From contig NC_067196.1 of NCBI RefSeq assembly GCF_000699445.3, forward strand, positions 89,134,364-89,198,363: a DNA stretch of 64,000 nucleotides, in the 5' to 3' direction. The translations under genes and the position numbers were made by a program. This stretch comes from Schistosoma haematobium (Eukaryota; Platyhelminthes; Trematoda; Strigeidida; Schistosomatidae). Of the stretch, positions 36,577-48,380 are shown in pieces (the stretch's first letter is position 1; each line of letters opens with the position of its first letter). Below the pieces are notes generated by a model. It did not search any database, was not told the origin of the DNA, and worked only from the letters and a program-made list of their open reading frames with translations.

Positions 36577-37705
36577 CTTACACCTGTTACTCCCAATGGA
36601 GCATAGGCCACCGACCAGCATTCTTCAACCCACTCTGTCCTGGGCCTTCTTTTCTAGTTCCATCCAATTCTTGTTCATTTTTCTCATGTCTATTTTCATT
36701 TCCCGGCGTAATGTGTTCTTTGGTCTTCTTCTCCTCCTTTAGCCTTCAGGATCCCACGTGAGGCCTTGTCTTGTGACGCAGTCAAGTGCTTTCCTCAATG
36801 TGTGTCTGATCCAATTCCAGCGGTTCTTCCTGATTTGTTCTCTCCTAAAATTGTTTGTTGCTAATAATGTCTGGTCAACGGATCCGAAGTATTTTGCATA
36901 GATAACTGTTAATGAACATCTATATTTTCTGGATGATGGCTTTCGTAGTTTCACAGGTTTCCGCCACATACAAGAGAACTGTCTTGACATTTGTATTGAA
37001 AATTGTGACCTTGGTGTTGGTTGACAGTTGCTTTGAGTTCCATATGTTGTTCATTTGTAAATATGCTGCTCTTGCTTTGACGATCCGCGCCTTCACATCT
37101 GCATCAGATCCACCCTGTTCATCAATGATGTTGCCAGAATATGTAAAGGCTTTTACATCTTCCAAATCTTCTCCGTCAATTGCGATTGGATTGGTGCATG
37201 CTGTGTTGTATCGGAAAATCCTGCTTTTCCCTTTCTGTATATTGAGACCTACTGCTGCTGAGGCTGCTGCCACACTGTTCGTCTTCTCCTACATTTGTTG
37301 TTGCGTGTGCGGTAGAAGAGCCAGATCATCTGCGAAGTCTAAATCGTCCAACTGCGTCCTAGATGTCCATTCTATCCCGTGCTTCCCTTCAGATGTTGAC
37401 GTCTTCATGATCCAGTCGATCACCAGGAGAAAGAGAAAGGGTGAGAGTAAGCAACCTTGCCTGACACCGGTCTTTATCTCGAACGATTTTGTCAACTGTC
37501 CTCCATGCACAATTTTGCAGTGTAATCCATCATATGAATTCTGTATAATATTGACCATCTTCTGAGGTACGCCGTAGTGTCGAAGAAGCTTACATTGTGT
37601 TGTTCTGTCCATGCTATCAAATGCCTTTTCGTAGTCAATGAAGTTGATGTAGAGTGATGAATTCCATTCAATTGATTGTTCCACAATGATCCGTAAAGTT
37701 TCGAT
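36577..37705 (-). pseudogene. RTE-A' retrotransposon, minus strand
   Basis: From 37705 leftwards: [37 protein letters not shown] (canonical FADD box), [28 protein letters not shown], and the element end near 36580. A frameshift falls near 37.3 kb and the 5' half is missing. The A' variant retains Phe in the active-site box, unlike the two long RTE-A ORFs. Confidence 0.82.
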
Positions 37706-38943
37706 TCACCATGTGAATCCTTAAATTTGACAACCTCAACAGTACCATTAAGTGACAATATCAATTACATTCGTATTTAAAATTTCATTATGGTATCATT
37801 TTGTCCTTCATGTTTGGCTAACTACATCTCATATCCATGATCTTTATTGATTTGTCATTCTAATTTAAGAATTCATAGATTCAAAGCCATTGCGTAATCG
37901 ATGATTTGTAAAACCGCAAGAATTATCCGAAAATCTATCAATAGATTAAACACACATACAGAAATAAGTGAATTATAAGCTGAAGATAAAATGAAAGAAA
38001 AAGAGGTAACAATTTATCTCTTCTTTCATTTACATCGGTCATGTGATCGTCACTAAAATGTAATATGATAAGAGAGAGAGAGAGAGAGCAAGAGCGAGAA
38101 AAAGAAAACGATTATGATCCCGTTGTCTCTACTGCCTTGTGATATACATAGACCATATTCATATGCTCTAAGCTGTTTTTCTTCTTACAGTTAACCGTAA
38201 ATTTTTTCTTGTTCCGATATTAAAAATACAAAAAAAAACGTCAGAAAAACTTTATTAAATCTTAAAATCACAAGTTGAGCGAAAAAAATATATTAATTTT
38301 TAATAAACCCTTTATTTCAAGGTTCTACAATATTCAATAAGTTCATATTTAGGAATAAAATCAATCATAAATACTAAATGATGATCTATCAGTTCAACAA
38401 TGTTTTCTCATCACATTCTATGAGTTACAGAAGTTTTAGGTATACACATCAACAAACTTAATATTTGTGTATAGAAAACATTTACTAAACACCATAATTT
38501 ACTACCACCATCATTACCGTTAGGGGTGGCCAAACCGAAACGTGACATCAGTCATTGAAATAATTAACATCTAGTCTGAGCCATGTTGGTAGATGCAGAC
38601 TAGAACTAGAAGTTATCTATGATTCATTGAGTAAAAATGGACACCCATCAAAATTCTTAACTAAATATATATTCATAAAAGAACCTAAAAGAAAATCATC
38701 TATAACACTGAAGAAGGATTTATTTCAAAAGTACTACAACCAACCAGATATCGATGTCACGAATACACAAAACCTTAGAATATACATCTAATGCAGCTAG
38801 AATATGTCTTTTTTTCTTCAGCCAGCTAAAAATGAGTTCATAAATTAAGGACAAATGCTTAGTTCTACTGCCTTTATGCGTATTTACTAGTTCATCTGAT
38901 CCTGTGGAGCCAGTTATATTGGATCAAATACACCATTGAATTT
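37706..38943. other. unassigned, with a small RTE-B scrap and GA run
   Basis: A (GA)n run lies at about 38068-38089 and an RTE-B fragment at about 38518-38612 (GGTGGCCAAACCGAAACGTG block). No gene seen. Confidence 0.45.
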
Positions 38944-39647
38944 CTGAATATTAACCATCTTAGTTGATCAACGGAGAAGACTGAATAATAAAAATCTCTA
39001 TTTTGACACATTTGGTAGATATTAGTCACCATCCTGATGAAAAATTAGCTTTCATATATATTCATAGAATTGTATTGAACTTACGGAATATGTCCAAATT
39101 TCATCTTTTACACACAATAAAAGTCACAATTATACACATCAACAAACCTAATATCTGTGTATAGAAAACATTTACCAAACATCATAATTTACCACCACCA
39201 CCACCACCATCACTATCTTCACTGTCATGACTACGTTTCTCAACATTTTTCACTTATATTCGATTTCAGTGTAAAACTTCATTTTACGTGTTTTATCTAT
39301 CTATCAATCTTAACAATCAGATTATTTAACAACTTTATATTACTCATTTTTACTAACAACATCAAACATTTCTTATTCAAATGCTTCATTTCATAATTAC
39401 TCACTCTTATGTAATTGTTACGTGACGAGTTTATGTAACTACTCGATTACATATACTTGTCTTCAGAACTGTTACATTATTTACATTTACTGAATAGCTA
39501 ACTGGTTACAGTCACAACTGGTTGATCATTGGCTAATGATCAATGTCATGTGTGTCAAGTCCTTCTTAGTGCAGATCGAATGCAATCGACCGAGTTGCAA
39601 TGTGATCACTAGTCTAGGTGATTCGACATTGTGTGTACTATGTTGAG

Positions 39648-40011
39648 ATAAGATGGTGGTCGGAGGTAGTCAACAAGAAACCCTGGACACGGATTTCATG
39701 CTAGACTAGTTGCCATATTACAACTTGGTCGATAGTATTCGATCTGTATTAATAAGCACTTGACACACATGACATTCATCATTATCCAGTGATCAATCAG
39801 TTATGATTACATCTCAGTCCTACAGGAAGTCGGTCGCGGCCCGGATAGCTTAGTAGTGACGTCTCTGACAGTGAAGCTGGGTGACACGGGATCGAATCCG
39901 TCAGGGAGCATCAGTTTCCTCAAGATAACATGTACACTTTGGTGACGAGTGCTAAGTAGCGCAAAACTCGGGTCCAAGGTTTCCTGTTGACTATCTCCTA
40001 CCACCATCTTA
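39648..40011 (+). mobile_element. S3 tRNA-like element with terminal inverted repeats
   Basis: The ends AAGATGGTGGTCGGAGGTAG and CTATCTCCTACCACCATCTT are inverted repeats that extend, imperfectly, about 55 bp. Inside lies a tRNA-like region: A-box-like GGATAGCTTAGTAG at 39843 and B-box GGATCGAATCC at 39889. The 3' arm holds a hammerhead-like fold and the 5' arm a truncated reverse one. The acceptor ends do not pair, so it is not a tRNA gene. Confidence 0.65.
39937..39979 (+). ncRNA. degenerate hammerhead in S3
   Basis: Stem I is CTTTG/CAAGG. The core is GTGACGA (first base changed from C). Stem II is GTGC/GCGC with loop TAAGTA. AAA stands where GAA is expected, stem III is ACTCGGGT, and the cleavage triplet is GUC. 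The two core changes should abolish activity, but every element is in order. Confidence 0.5.
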
Positions 40012-40324
40012 ACTGGTTATTGTTTTACAGAAAACTGTTGAATTGATTGACTACCATTTAATATAAGATATTGATTTTATTCTTAACTGCAAAATTATTG
40101 ATAAGTGATGAATCTTGAAATGTGGTACTAAGCCAAAAACAAAATTTCTTCCACTCGAGAAGAACTTCACATTCTTCAAGAATGTCTTCGTCAGCATATT
40201 CTCCCAACAAGTGTATGATGCAGACCACCGACCAACTACCTAATGGGATAGATAATAAATAAATCAAGTGTAAGAATCAAGATAAATAGGTGGATATGAA
40301 AGGTTACAGGTCATCAATAACCAA

Positions 40325-40510
40325 TCAATTTTAAAGGTTGACAAGATAAGCTGTTAATCATATATTAGGAAATTCTAATACTTCACTTCTACCTGAATAT
40401 TTTGTTGATTATATTCTTCGGAAGATCAACGAAAGCTTCACGAATAAACCATCCAGCTCAGAAAACGAAACTTCACCAAAATTAACCGCCTGAGCGATAA
40501 ATCTTTCTCA
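40325..40510 (+). repeat. F repeat, forward, degenerate
   Basis: It contains AACCATCCAGCTCAGAAAAC and TTGACAAGATAAGCTGTTAA blocks of the F family. Confidence 0.5.
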
Positions 40511-41159
40511 TCATTGCAATATTTTTTCATTCAATTTGTGGTTTTAATGCTTTGATGGGAATGTTTAATATCCTATAGTCTTGAAATGTATTTTAAATTG
40601 AGAGAAAATACCATATTATATGCATAGTTTGTGCACTAATAAATAAAATAGAATGAATATCAATTAGAAAGATTTACTATTGAAATAAACAATTCCATAA
40701 AGGAAAATTCTTTGCTTGAATGAGTAAACATTGAACGACAAGTCTGACATTCAACATGTTCATTTTATCACCTGATATATTTCTTTGGACTTACAATCAA
40801 TGTTTATTGTTAAGAACTATCACCAGCTGAAGAATTCCAGAAAATAATATTCATTAGACTCTTTGTCAATTTGGTTTTGCACTATGTTATAAATGGATGT
40901 ATTGTAAAATAAGAGATCAAGTCTTAAAGCTTTAAGTTTATCAGTAAGCATGATATCACTAAACTAAAACATAAAAAGTGATGTGAGTGTTATCAGTAAT
41001 TGATATCCTAGTTAGATAAATGTTTTACAATCTTTTATTCGCTTAGTTAATCACGATTGGTTTTTTTTACAAATCATTAAAGTAACCAATATCTGTCATG
41101 GTCATTGGTCACCTGTTTAAATATCTGGGCTATCTGTTCCAGATATTTCAACAAGTTAG
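40511..41159. other. unassigned
   Basis: No recognisable feature. Confidence 0.35.
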
Positions 41160-41870
41160 TTTTAATTGTTGAATTCATGCGTTGACCTAGGCTAAACCAC
41201 CACTGAAAACTTGGAAGCACTGGACAGACATTTCTTATTAGTATAGTACTTCTCAAGAGTATGCACTCACGATCCCACACGTGGGACTCGAACCCAGGAA
41301 ATTCGGTAATGAACGGGAACGTTTAATCTCTAGACCACTGAGACGGCATAAAACGATGTTAATATCTAACTTCAACCCATACACAATATCTCACCACCGT
41401 CCGCTGTTGTCTTCAGTGAGTCACTGTCACACAACAGACATGATTGAATTCCACCGATCACAGCTTCTCACTAGAACTACAAGAAGTATTTCTTGTAGCC
41501 AATCGCTAGTGAGTATATGGTGTATATTATCAGAAAAGGGGTTTGTGGATAATGTAGTAATTTAACAGTTGAATTCATGAGCCGACTAGAGCTAAAGCAC
41601 CATGGAAAACCTGAATGAACTGAACGGCCGTTTTGTCTTAATATGGAACTCCATTGACCCAGCTCAGTGGTCTAGAAGTTAAGCGTTTGCGTGTAAGACC
41701 GAAGGTTCTGCGTTCCGGTCTTACATACAGGATAGTGAGTGCGCACTGCTGAGGAGTCTTATACTAGGATGAAACGGTTGTCCAGTGCTTTCAGGTTTTC
41801 TATGGTGGTCTAGCTTAAATTGACTCATGAATTCAACTATTAAATTACTACAATATCCACAAAATATCTT
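41160..41870. mobile_element. S1 array: reverse unit, reverse 3' module, forward unit
   Basis: Two reverse hammerhead relics (cleavage-equivalent points near 41223 and 41623, about 400 bp apart) bracket a full reverse unit. A forward tRNA-like part and an intact forward hammerhead follow. The outer ends are inverted copies of the S1 3' terminus. Confidence 0.8.
41743..41788 (+). ncRNA. hammerhead ribozyme in S1
   Basis: Stem I is GCACTG/CAGTGC. The core is CTGAGGA. Stem II is GTCT/GGAT (two wobbles, still paired), then GAA, stem III ACGGTTGT, and a GUC triplet. The core is intact. Confidence 0.7.
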
Positions 41871-42019
41871 TCTGAAATAAAGCTTTACCATAATAGTATT
41901 AATAGCGTTATTAATATCAGGTTATGTATAATAAAACAAACAAGAAATATATTCCAACGAACCTTTTTCTTTGGTCAACAGTTTAATTTTCAGAACTCTA
42001 ATTAATAGGTATAATTTTA

Positions 42020-42345
42020 GACGGTGGAGAAGATTGGTGGCTCTGGTGGATGATATTGATGGAGGTTTATTCTCTGAACTGGATGGCTTGGTCGTAGATC
42101 TTTCATAGTTCTTCTGAACGACATCATCAGTAGCACAAACTTAAGGTAGAAGTGAAGTGTTCGAATTTCTTCAACAAGAACCAATCAACATCAAGGTATA
42201 CAGGACAAGCTGTGAACCACATGTGGAGAAATTTGAACACTTCACTTCTACCTGAAGTTTGTGCGACTGATAATGTCGTTCAGAAGAACGATTAAAGCTT
42301 CACGACTAAACCATCCAGCTCAGAGAACAATACTCCATCAAAATG
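42020..42345. repeat. F repeat foldback (inverted pair)
   Basis: A minus F copy at about 42022-42160 is followed by a plus copy at about 42170-42345, the same arrangement as at 35.2 kb but with a different spacer. Confidence 0.65.
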
Positions 42346-43084
42346 TATCATTTCAACAAATACTTACAGAAAATGTTTCGTCAATCGTTTGTCCAATAAA
42401 AAGATTGAAAACCAATTATGAAAATCAGAGTTGTAAGACAACCAATAACTCATCAATTCTATCCATAGATTTAAATAAACCTGTCAGTTAATTGTCAGTA
42501 TTTTAACTGATTTCTGTACAATATTAACTCAATAATTAATTGGAAATGGGCAGTTAGTAACATGTTTATCCATAATAAGTTTAAATAACAGAATGAAAAC
42601 TCCATAATTCTTAAGTCAAATGTATAATTCATTCTGTCATAAAATCAAGAAATTGATCTGAACTGAACAAGATCACTTTAATACTTGTATGATCATATAA
42701 TATTTGAATAAATTAATGATTAGAATAGAAGATCATCTCTCAAACTCTACTCTATCTCAGTTTGTGTATATTAGTGTAGTATTACCAATTCTTAAACACT
42801 TGTACACATAAACTCACTTGGTATTGTTTGTTTGAATGTTCTCATTGATGTTTAAGACTGTAATTGATTAGTCTCTTATTGGCATATGTGCGAACTGTGC
42901 GTATTACCTCACATTTAGTGTATAGTTTAAATCCAAGTAATCATAAGTAAATGAGCAACATGCCAGTAAATCTAGTGGATAAATAGTTTTACTCTTGTGG
43001 TTTAATAATAATTAAGCGACAATGTCAATAAACATATTTGGCAGTTTTCATTTAACACTGTGATTCAATGATTAATGTTTGTTT
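42346..43084. other. unassigned
   Basis: No recognisable feature. Confidence 0.35.
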
Positions 43085-43200
43085 GTTGATTTTCATGGGA
43101 TTTTATTCTCTGAACTGGATGGTTTGGTCGTGGAGCTTTTATTGTTCTTCTTCTTCTGAACGACATCATCAGTAGCACAAACTTCAAGTAGAGGTGGTCA
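43085..43200 (-). repeat. F repeat, reverse fragment
   Basis: It contains the reverse complement of the GAGAACAAAA...CCATCCAG and TTTGTGCTACTGATGATGTC blocks. Confidence 0.55.
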
Positions 43201-43394
43201 GTTTTTTTACTTTCTTTCTGTGAAGCTAATTTATATTTACTCAAGATAATCTGTAACAGTATTAAAGACATTTTCATTGAAGAAATGAGACCATATTTAT
43301 ATAACCTAGGAATGTCGATTTTTCTTTTTTATAGTCCTGGATATAAGAACATGATTGTCTTTTTTTCTACCAATTAATGAATCATGAATATCCG

Positions 43395-43566
43395 TCTCCA
43401 ACTCTGCCTGGAGCTGCTCTGCAGCTACTGCCTATCCCAAGCCCGAATAAAGGAGGATGGGTTAGCGAACCCATCACGTAGAAAACTAACTCACTAAAAA
43501 AATCCCTAACCTAAAAAAAATAATTCAAACCTGGTCGACGTCCTATGCTCCATCGGGAGTAACAGG

Positions 43567-43632
<66 letters not shown>

Positions 43633-43668
43633 CAAGTAAGTAAGTAAGTAATTAAGTAGGTAAGAATA
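43395..43668 (+). mobile_element. mini RTE-A: 5' leader fused to 3' end, long TAAG tail
   Basis: About 135 bp of RTE-A 5' leader (CTCTGCCTGGAGCTGCTCTG start) is joined at TAATTCAAACC to the last ~35 bp of an RTE-A/A' element (CGACGTCCTATGCTCC, GAGTAACAGG). More than twenty TAAG units follow, to about 43668. The whole coding region is gone. Confidence 0.7.
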
Positions 43669-44161
43669 CCTGTCACCAAGTAACGAAAAAAACAGTTCTT
43701 TTATTTCAAATGAAAGTTTTACAATGACCGTAATGAATTGAGTTTATATTGTATAAAAAAAGAAAGAGAACAGCTTGCCATAGGCAATATTGTATTATAT
43801 TATTCAATAAAAAAATTGAGACAATCAATTAGATAGTAGCGTTTAAATTATTCAAGTGTGATATGATTAAAACAATTGCATAATATGATCATATGATAGA
43901 TAATATAGTACAGCAATATGAGTTTCACTGTGTAGATGTTTTCTAAAATGAAAAAAATACAAAAAACAAAACAATTTTCCATAAAATATTACTGTTTCCG
44001 TGATATTTTGTATAGTAAACTTCGACTTGAATCATAATGTTAGTGTGCTTATGAAAGGAATATCATTCATTTTCATTTTAATGCATAGTATGTATATTTC
44101 GTGAATATCACTACAACAACAGCAACGACAACAACAACAACTACTACTACTACTATATACT
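43669..44161. other. unassigned, with CAA/CTA repeats
   Basis: Simple CAA and CTA repeats at about 44112-44155; otherwise nothing recognised. Confidence 0.4.
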
Positions 44162-44505
44162 TGTTGTATAGATTATGTATATTCATATCCCCCATATTAT
44201 AAGCTGCATTTTCACCTATACACTATTATGATACGATTTCCTATTCCTAGATTATACTCAGTTTATTAGTTGCCGTCTCCCACGTTCACAGCCACTTTTT
44301 GATTTGATCTTGTGTAAATGTTATTTCCTATTTATGGAGTGATGCGGCCTGTTTGGCTGGTATATAGAGCAAATATGTTTGAAATGAATGATTCGCATAG
44401 TGGAAGCTGTAATTGGCGTTCTGGACTCAACTGGACGGGCTAGGAGAACAAAGGATCAATAAGGACACTAGGCTGCTCATACCGGTCAACATCATCCGTT
44501 TAACA
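44162..44505 (-). mobile_element. LTR-1 remnant, reverse
   Basis: The minus strand carries the LTR-1 blocks CCTAGCCCGTCCAGTTGAGT, CTATATACCAGCC and CATAAATAGGAAATAAC. Its ends TGTTAAAC and TATACAACA resemble LTR-1 ends, but no exact target duplication is visible, so boundaries are approximate. Confidence 0.55.
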
Positions 44506-44864
44506 TAGTACTAAGATTGTATAAGTCGCATTTCCATTGTCGAATAAACCACGTGAGAATTAGCCGGGATTACGGATACAGCACAAGTACATCTTACTTA
44601 AGAGTACTGAATAGCAAGAGACGTAGGTCGTGTATATCCTTCTAACAGCTTCTAACCACTTAACTTTCTTCTCCACTCGTCCTAGTGTGAAGATTAATTT
44701 CATCCCGGGCTGACACCAGAAAGCAGTAAAATAGTTTATATTATTAGATTAGAACTGACAATAAGAATACAATCACAACATCATACTTTAGTAAACTCAA
44801 TACTCAATGCGAGAATAATACCAATTAGTCATACAGTCGGAATCTAATAGTTTATAACTTTCTT
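44506..44864. other. unassigned
   Basis: No recognisable feature. Confidence 0.3.
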
Positions 44865-45110
44865 AAGGCGATGGAAATCGATAGGATATACATTACGCAA
44901 ATCACCAAACTGCATCACGAGAAAGCCATAACTTGAAATCCTGAAGAGAAGCGAAAAAGCGGGAGACCGAAGAAGAAGAAGAAGATATGAAAAGAATGAA
45001 TAAAAACTGGAAAGAACTGAAAAGAATTGACCACGACAGTGTTGAATAGAGAGTGCTGGTGGGCGGCCTATGTTCCTCAACGAGGAGTAACAGACGTAAG
45101 TAAGTGATTT
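44865..45110 (+). pseudogene. RTE-A 3' fragment
   Basis: It matches the final ~240 bp of RTE-A, from RRWKWIGHT to the TAAG end, with internal deletions around the KRGRPK region. Confidence 0.75.
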
Positions 45111-45739
45111 AATTTATTGATATTACACGTCAACAGTAGCAACCTTAAATGCTTTTAGACTGATATTTACAAGATCTTCTATACTTGTGAATAACTGATG
45201 ATCACTCCAACGAAAACGTTTAGTCCTTATTCTTTTAAATATCAACATATATATTCTTGTATATACACGTACACAGCCAATATTAGTGATGAAATGTAAT
45301 TCAAAATATTTACATGAGTATATATTCTTCGACGTTGTCGACTTACATAAAACGTCTCGTTAGCATATTACATAATAATAAGCTGGGTTCATCAAGCAAC
45401 ATTAGTAATGGTCATTTGAACAAAACAATTACTATAATCTCTCCTATTATAAACGAGTAATAACCAATTAACTAATGAAAGAGATCAGATCCCTCTGTCT
45501 CTATAAGAGCACAAATAGTTCATGACTTGAAGACTAAAGTCAAACAAACATTCTTTTTAGTACAAATATTATGAATCATAAAGAAACAAACAAACTGGAA
45601 AGGTATCCAAAGTATGTGCAATTCACCGTTTTTTTTTTAAAATGGTTACCTCTTAAAAAGGCGATTCATGTAATTGATTTTCTACTTTGTCAATAAAATA
45701 TCCAAATATGGATTTAGATCAGTGGGATAATGGATGCAC
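45111..45739. other. unassigned
   Basis: No recognisable feature. Confidence 0.3.
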
Positions 45740-45880
45740 ACTGATGAACAGTTTCATACGAATTAACCACTTCTATGAATTCGGTGTTCATCTTGTTGTG
45801 CTAATGATTTGTGGCAACTTGGAACGCTTCATATATGTGCCTGATCCTATGTTGTAGCTGACTGATTAACTGATAAACTT
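45740..45880 (+). mobile_element. RTE-B 3' UTR fragment
   Basis: It matches the RTE-B 3' end at 17.41-17.52 kb (CATCTTGTTGTGCTAATGA, TAGCTGACTGA tail) without coding sequence. Confidence 0.7.
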
Positions 45881-45929
45881 TAGTGTTAACCACTTATCAT
45901 AATAATAATTACTATTATTCACTTAACCA

Positions 45930-46855
45930 GAATCAGGCGAAATTGCTTACTCTCACCCTTTCTCTTCCTCCCTGTGATCGACCGGATCATGAAGATATCA
46001 GCATCTGGAGAGAAGCACAGAATACAGTGAACATATGGGATGCAGCTGAACGATCTAGACTTCGCAGATGTCCTGGCTCTTCTATCTCACACGCAACATC
46101 AAATGCAGGAGAAGACGACCAGAGTAGCAGCAGTCTCATCAGCAGTAGGTCACAATATACACAAAGGGAAAAGCAAGATTCTCCGATACAACACAGCATG
46201 CACCAATCCAATCAAAATTGATGGAAACGATTTGGAAGATGTAAAAACCTTTACATATTCTGGCAATATCGTTGATGAACACGTTGGATCTGATACAGAT
46301 GAGAAGGCGCCGATCGGCAAAGCAATAGCGGCATATGTACAAATGAACAATATCTGGAACTCAAAACAAATGTCTGTCAATCAACACCAAAGTCACAATT
46401 TTCAATACAAATATCAAAACAGTTCTACTGCATGGGGCAGAAACTTCAAGAACTACGAAAACCATCATACACAAGATACGGGTGTTTATTAACAGTTGTC
46501 TATGCAAAATACTTCGGATCCGTTGACCGGACACTATCGGCAACAACCTACTATGGGAGAGAACAAACTAGATGTCAGAGGAGGAAGAAATCAGGAAGAA
46601 GTGCTGGAAATATATAGGACACACATTGAGGAAATCACTGAACTGCATCACAAGGCAATTCCTCACTTGTAAAGCTCAAAACCGAATGAAGAGAAGAGGA
46701 AGACCAAAGAACACATTGCGCTGGGAAATGGAGCTAGACATGAGAAGAATTTACAAGATTTGGATGGAACTAGAAAAGAAGGCCTAGGACAGAGTGGGTT
46801 GGTGAATGCTTGTCGATGGCCTTTGCTCCATTGAGAGTAACAGGCGTAAGTTAGT
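45930..46855 (+). pseudogene. RTE-A' retrotransposon fragment
   Basis: It reads from a LLTLTLSLPPCDRP-like relic of LSPFLFL, through LDFADVLALL (second active-site Asp mutated to Val), YSGNIVDEHVGSD, to the [15 protein letters not shown]-terminus and a GTAAG end. Multiple frameshifts. Positions 46274-46640 are duplicated in reverse at about 48654-49020. Confidence 0.8.
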
Positions 46856-47107
46856 GAGTAACTTAACTAGAAGTATTGTAAAATATCATAATGATGAGTT
46901 ATCAATATTTCACATGAAATTAAAACATTTTTGATTATGATCAATATATTGATCGATTATTTTTATTGTTTATCGAATAAATAACATGATAAGTATGAGA
47001 AGAACAGAAAGAAAAAAAAAAGAACGAAAATAACTGATGCACCATAGGTCATTATATCTATAACTATCTATCTATATATTTATCTCTCTCTTTTTATCTC
47101 TCTCTCC

Positions 47108-47152
<45 letters not shown>

Positions 47153-47544
47153 ATGGGAATGTTTATACTAATACTATGCTCATTACTAAGATTACATCTA
47201 TCACTATGTATAATAAACAATATGTACATTATTGTTTACGCCAAGATTGCTATTATTATTATTATTTATTAGAATAATAATAAATATGGACAAATTATTG
47301 ATTTCATTTGATTATTGATTAATCGGTTACCATTTGTTGTTGTTGTTGTGATGTTTATACAATCAGAGAACAATTTTTATCATAATATATTTAATCGAAT
47401 AGTTCAATTCATATATGTTCAACTGGAATTTACATTGTATACAATTTTTCCCCTATTTGAATAAAGTAAAAGATAGAGAAATATAGATAAATGAGTTTCG
47501 ATTTCTTAAGTTCTCTTCAGCCACATCAAATAATGATATGAATT
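46856..47544. other. unassigned, with microsatellites
   Basis: CT/TC and AT runs at about 47085-47152 and ATT repeats near 47254. No gene seen. Confidence 0.45.
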
Positions 47545-47670
47545 TGAGATGGCATCTCAGATAAATGATTTAGACGGAGTTTTATTCTCTGAGCTGGTTG
47601 GTTTGGTTGTGAAACATTCATTGTTCTTCTGAATGACATTATCAGCAGAAACTTCAAACTCCATGATATA
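47545..47670 (-). repeat. F repeat, reverse fragment
   Basis: It shows TTATTCTCTGAGCTGG and CATTGTTCTTCTGAATGACA, reverse blocks of the F family. A further F-like scrap lies at about 47910-47955. Confidence 0.55.
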
Positions 47671-47954
47671 TCCTTACTTATATCAATGCATAGGGATAAC
47701 TGTGGACATACATTTGATTGGGAAAATATTAAGATCTTAGATAGGGGAAATACTTAAAGTACCAAAGGATTTCTAAAAGTTTAGCAATAAAGTTAATCGG
47801 CAAAATTGATCCAATCTATCAACTAATCAGAAAAAATCATGGATAAATATGGGACCAAGAATCAAATCAATGAGAGATACAATCAAAATAAAAAAGTTAA
47901 TAATTACAGGTTAAAGGTCAACGACAACCAATTAAGATCAAGGTCTACAGGAGA

Positions 47955-48380
47955 CGGGTATTATATGAAGATGACAAATCAATTGATAAAGTAGTAAAAC
48001 TTCATCAGTTGAGATGGCTGGGACACGTGTTACGTATGCCCAACCACAGACTGCCCCGAAGTGCGATGCTTTATAGTGTATGAGTAGGTTGAAAAAAAGC
48101 TAGAGACGACCAGACCAAAATATGGCACAAATCCATGAAGACACTGACAAGTGGACTGAGTAATGTTGGTAGGTGTAGATTACCTGGTTGGGATCCGCGA
48201 GATGATGGTAACCGATGGTTAGAGACCCTGAATGACATGGCTCAAAATCGTTTTCAATGGCGCATGTGCATCCACTCTTTGTGTTCTCGCAAATTCTAAT
48301 CTTCTGAATCCTCCTTGTCTTTTATTCCCTTTCCAAATTTATTTCACCGTATTATACTCCTTGAATAACTATAATATTCT
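47955..48380 (+). pseudogene. RTE-B C-terminal fragment
   Basis: It reads LHQLRWLGHVLRMPNHRLPR, GRCRLPGWDPRDDGNRW and DMAQNRFQWR across a frame break, followed by part of the 3' UTR. It is truncated before the TGAC tail by the reverse RTE-A' tail. Confidence 0.8.

Larger units (their letters stand above)
38944..40131. repeat. left arm of 1.18-kb inverted duplication
   Basis: It is repeated in reverse complement at 55789-56965, with long stretches identical by eye, including a CAC-repeat tract and a 79-codon frame reproduced exactly. It contains the S3 element. Confidence 0.88.

Noticed and set aside
39157..39396. 79-codon ORF with histidine run, duplicated at 56514-56753
   Set aside because: The His run comes from a CAC microsatellite and the duplication from the inverted arms; no coding signature or splice context.
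39834..39910. tRNA gene in S3
   Set aside because: The B-box is good but there is no acceptor stem; it is repeated identically in the inverted arm as part of a mobile element.
43558..43668. CRISPR-like or satellite array
   Set aside because: Plain TAAG tandem repeats without spacers, explained as an expanded retrotransposon tail.
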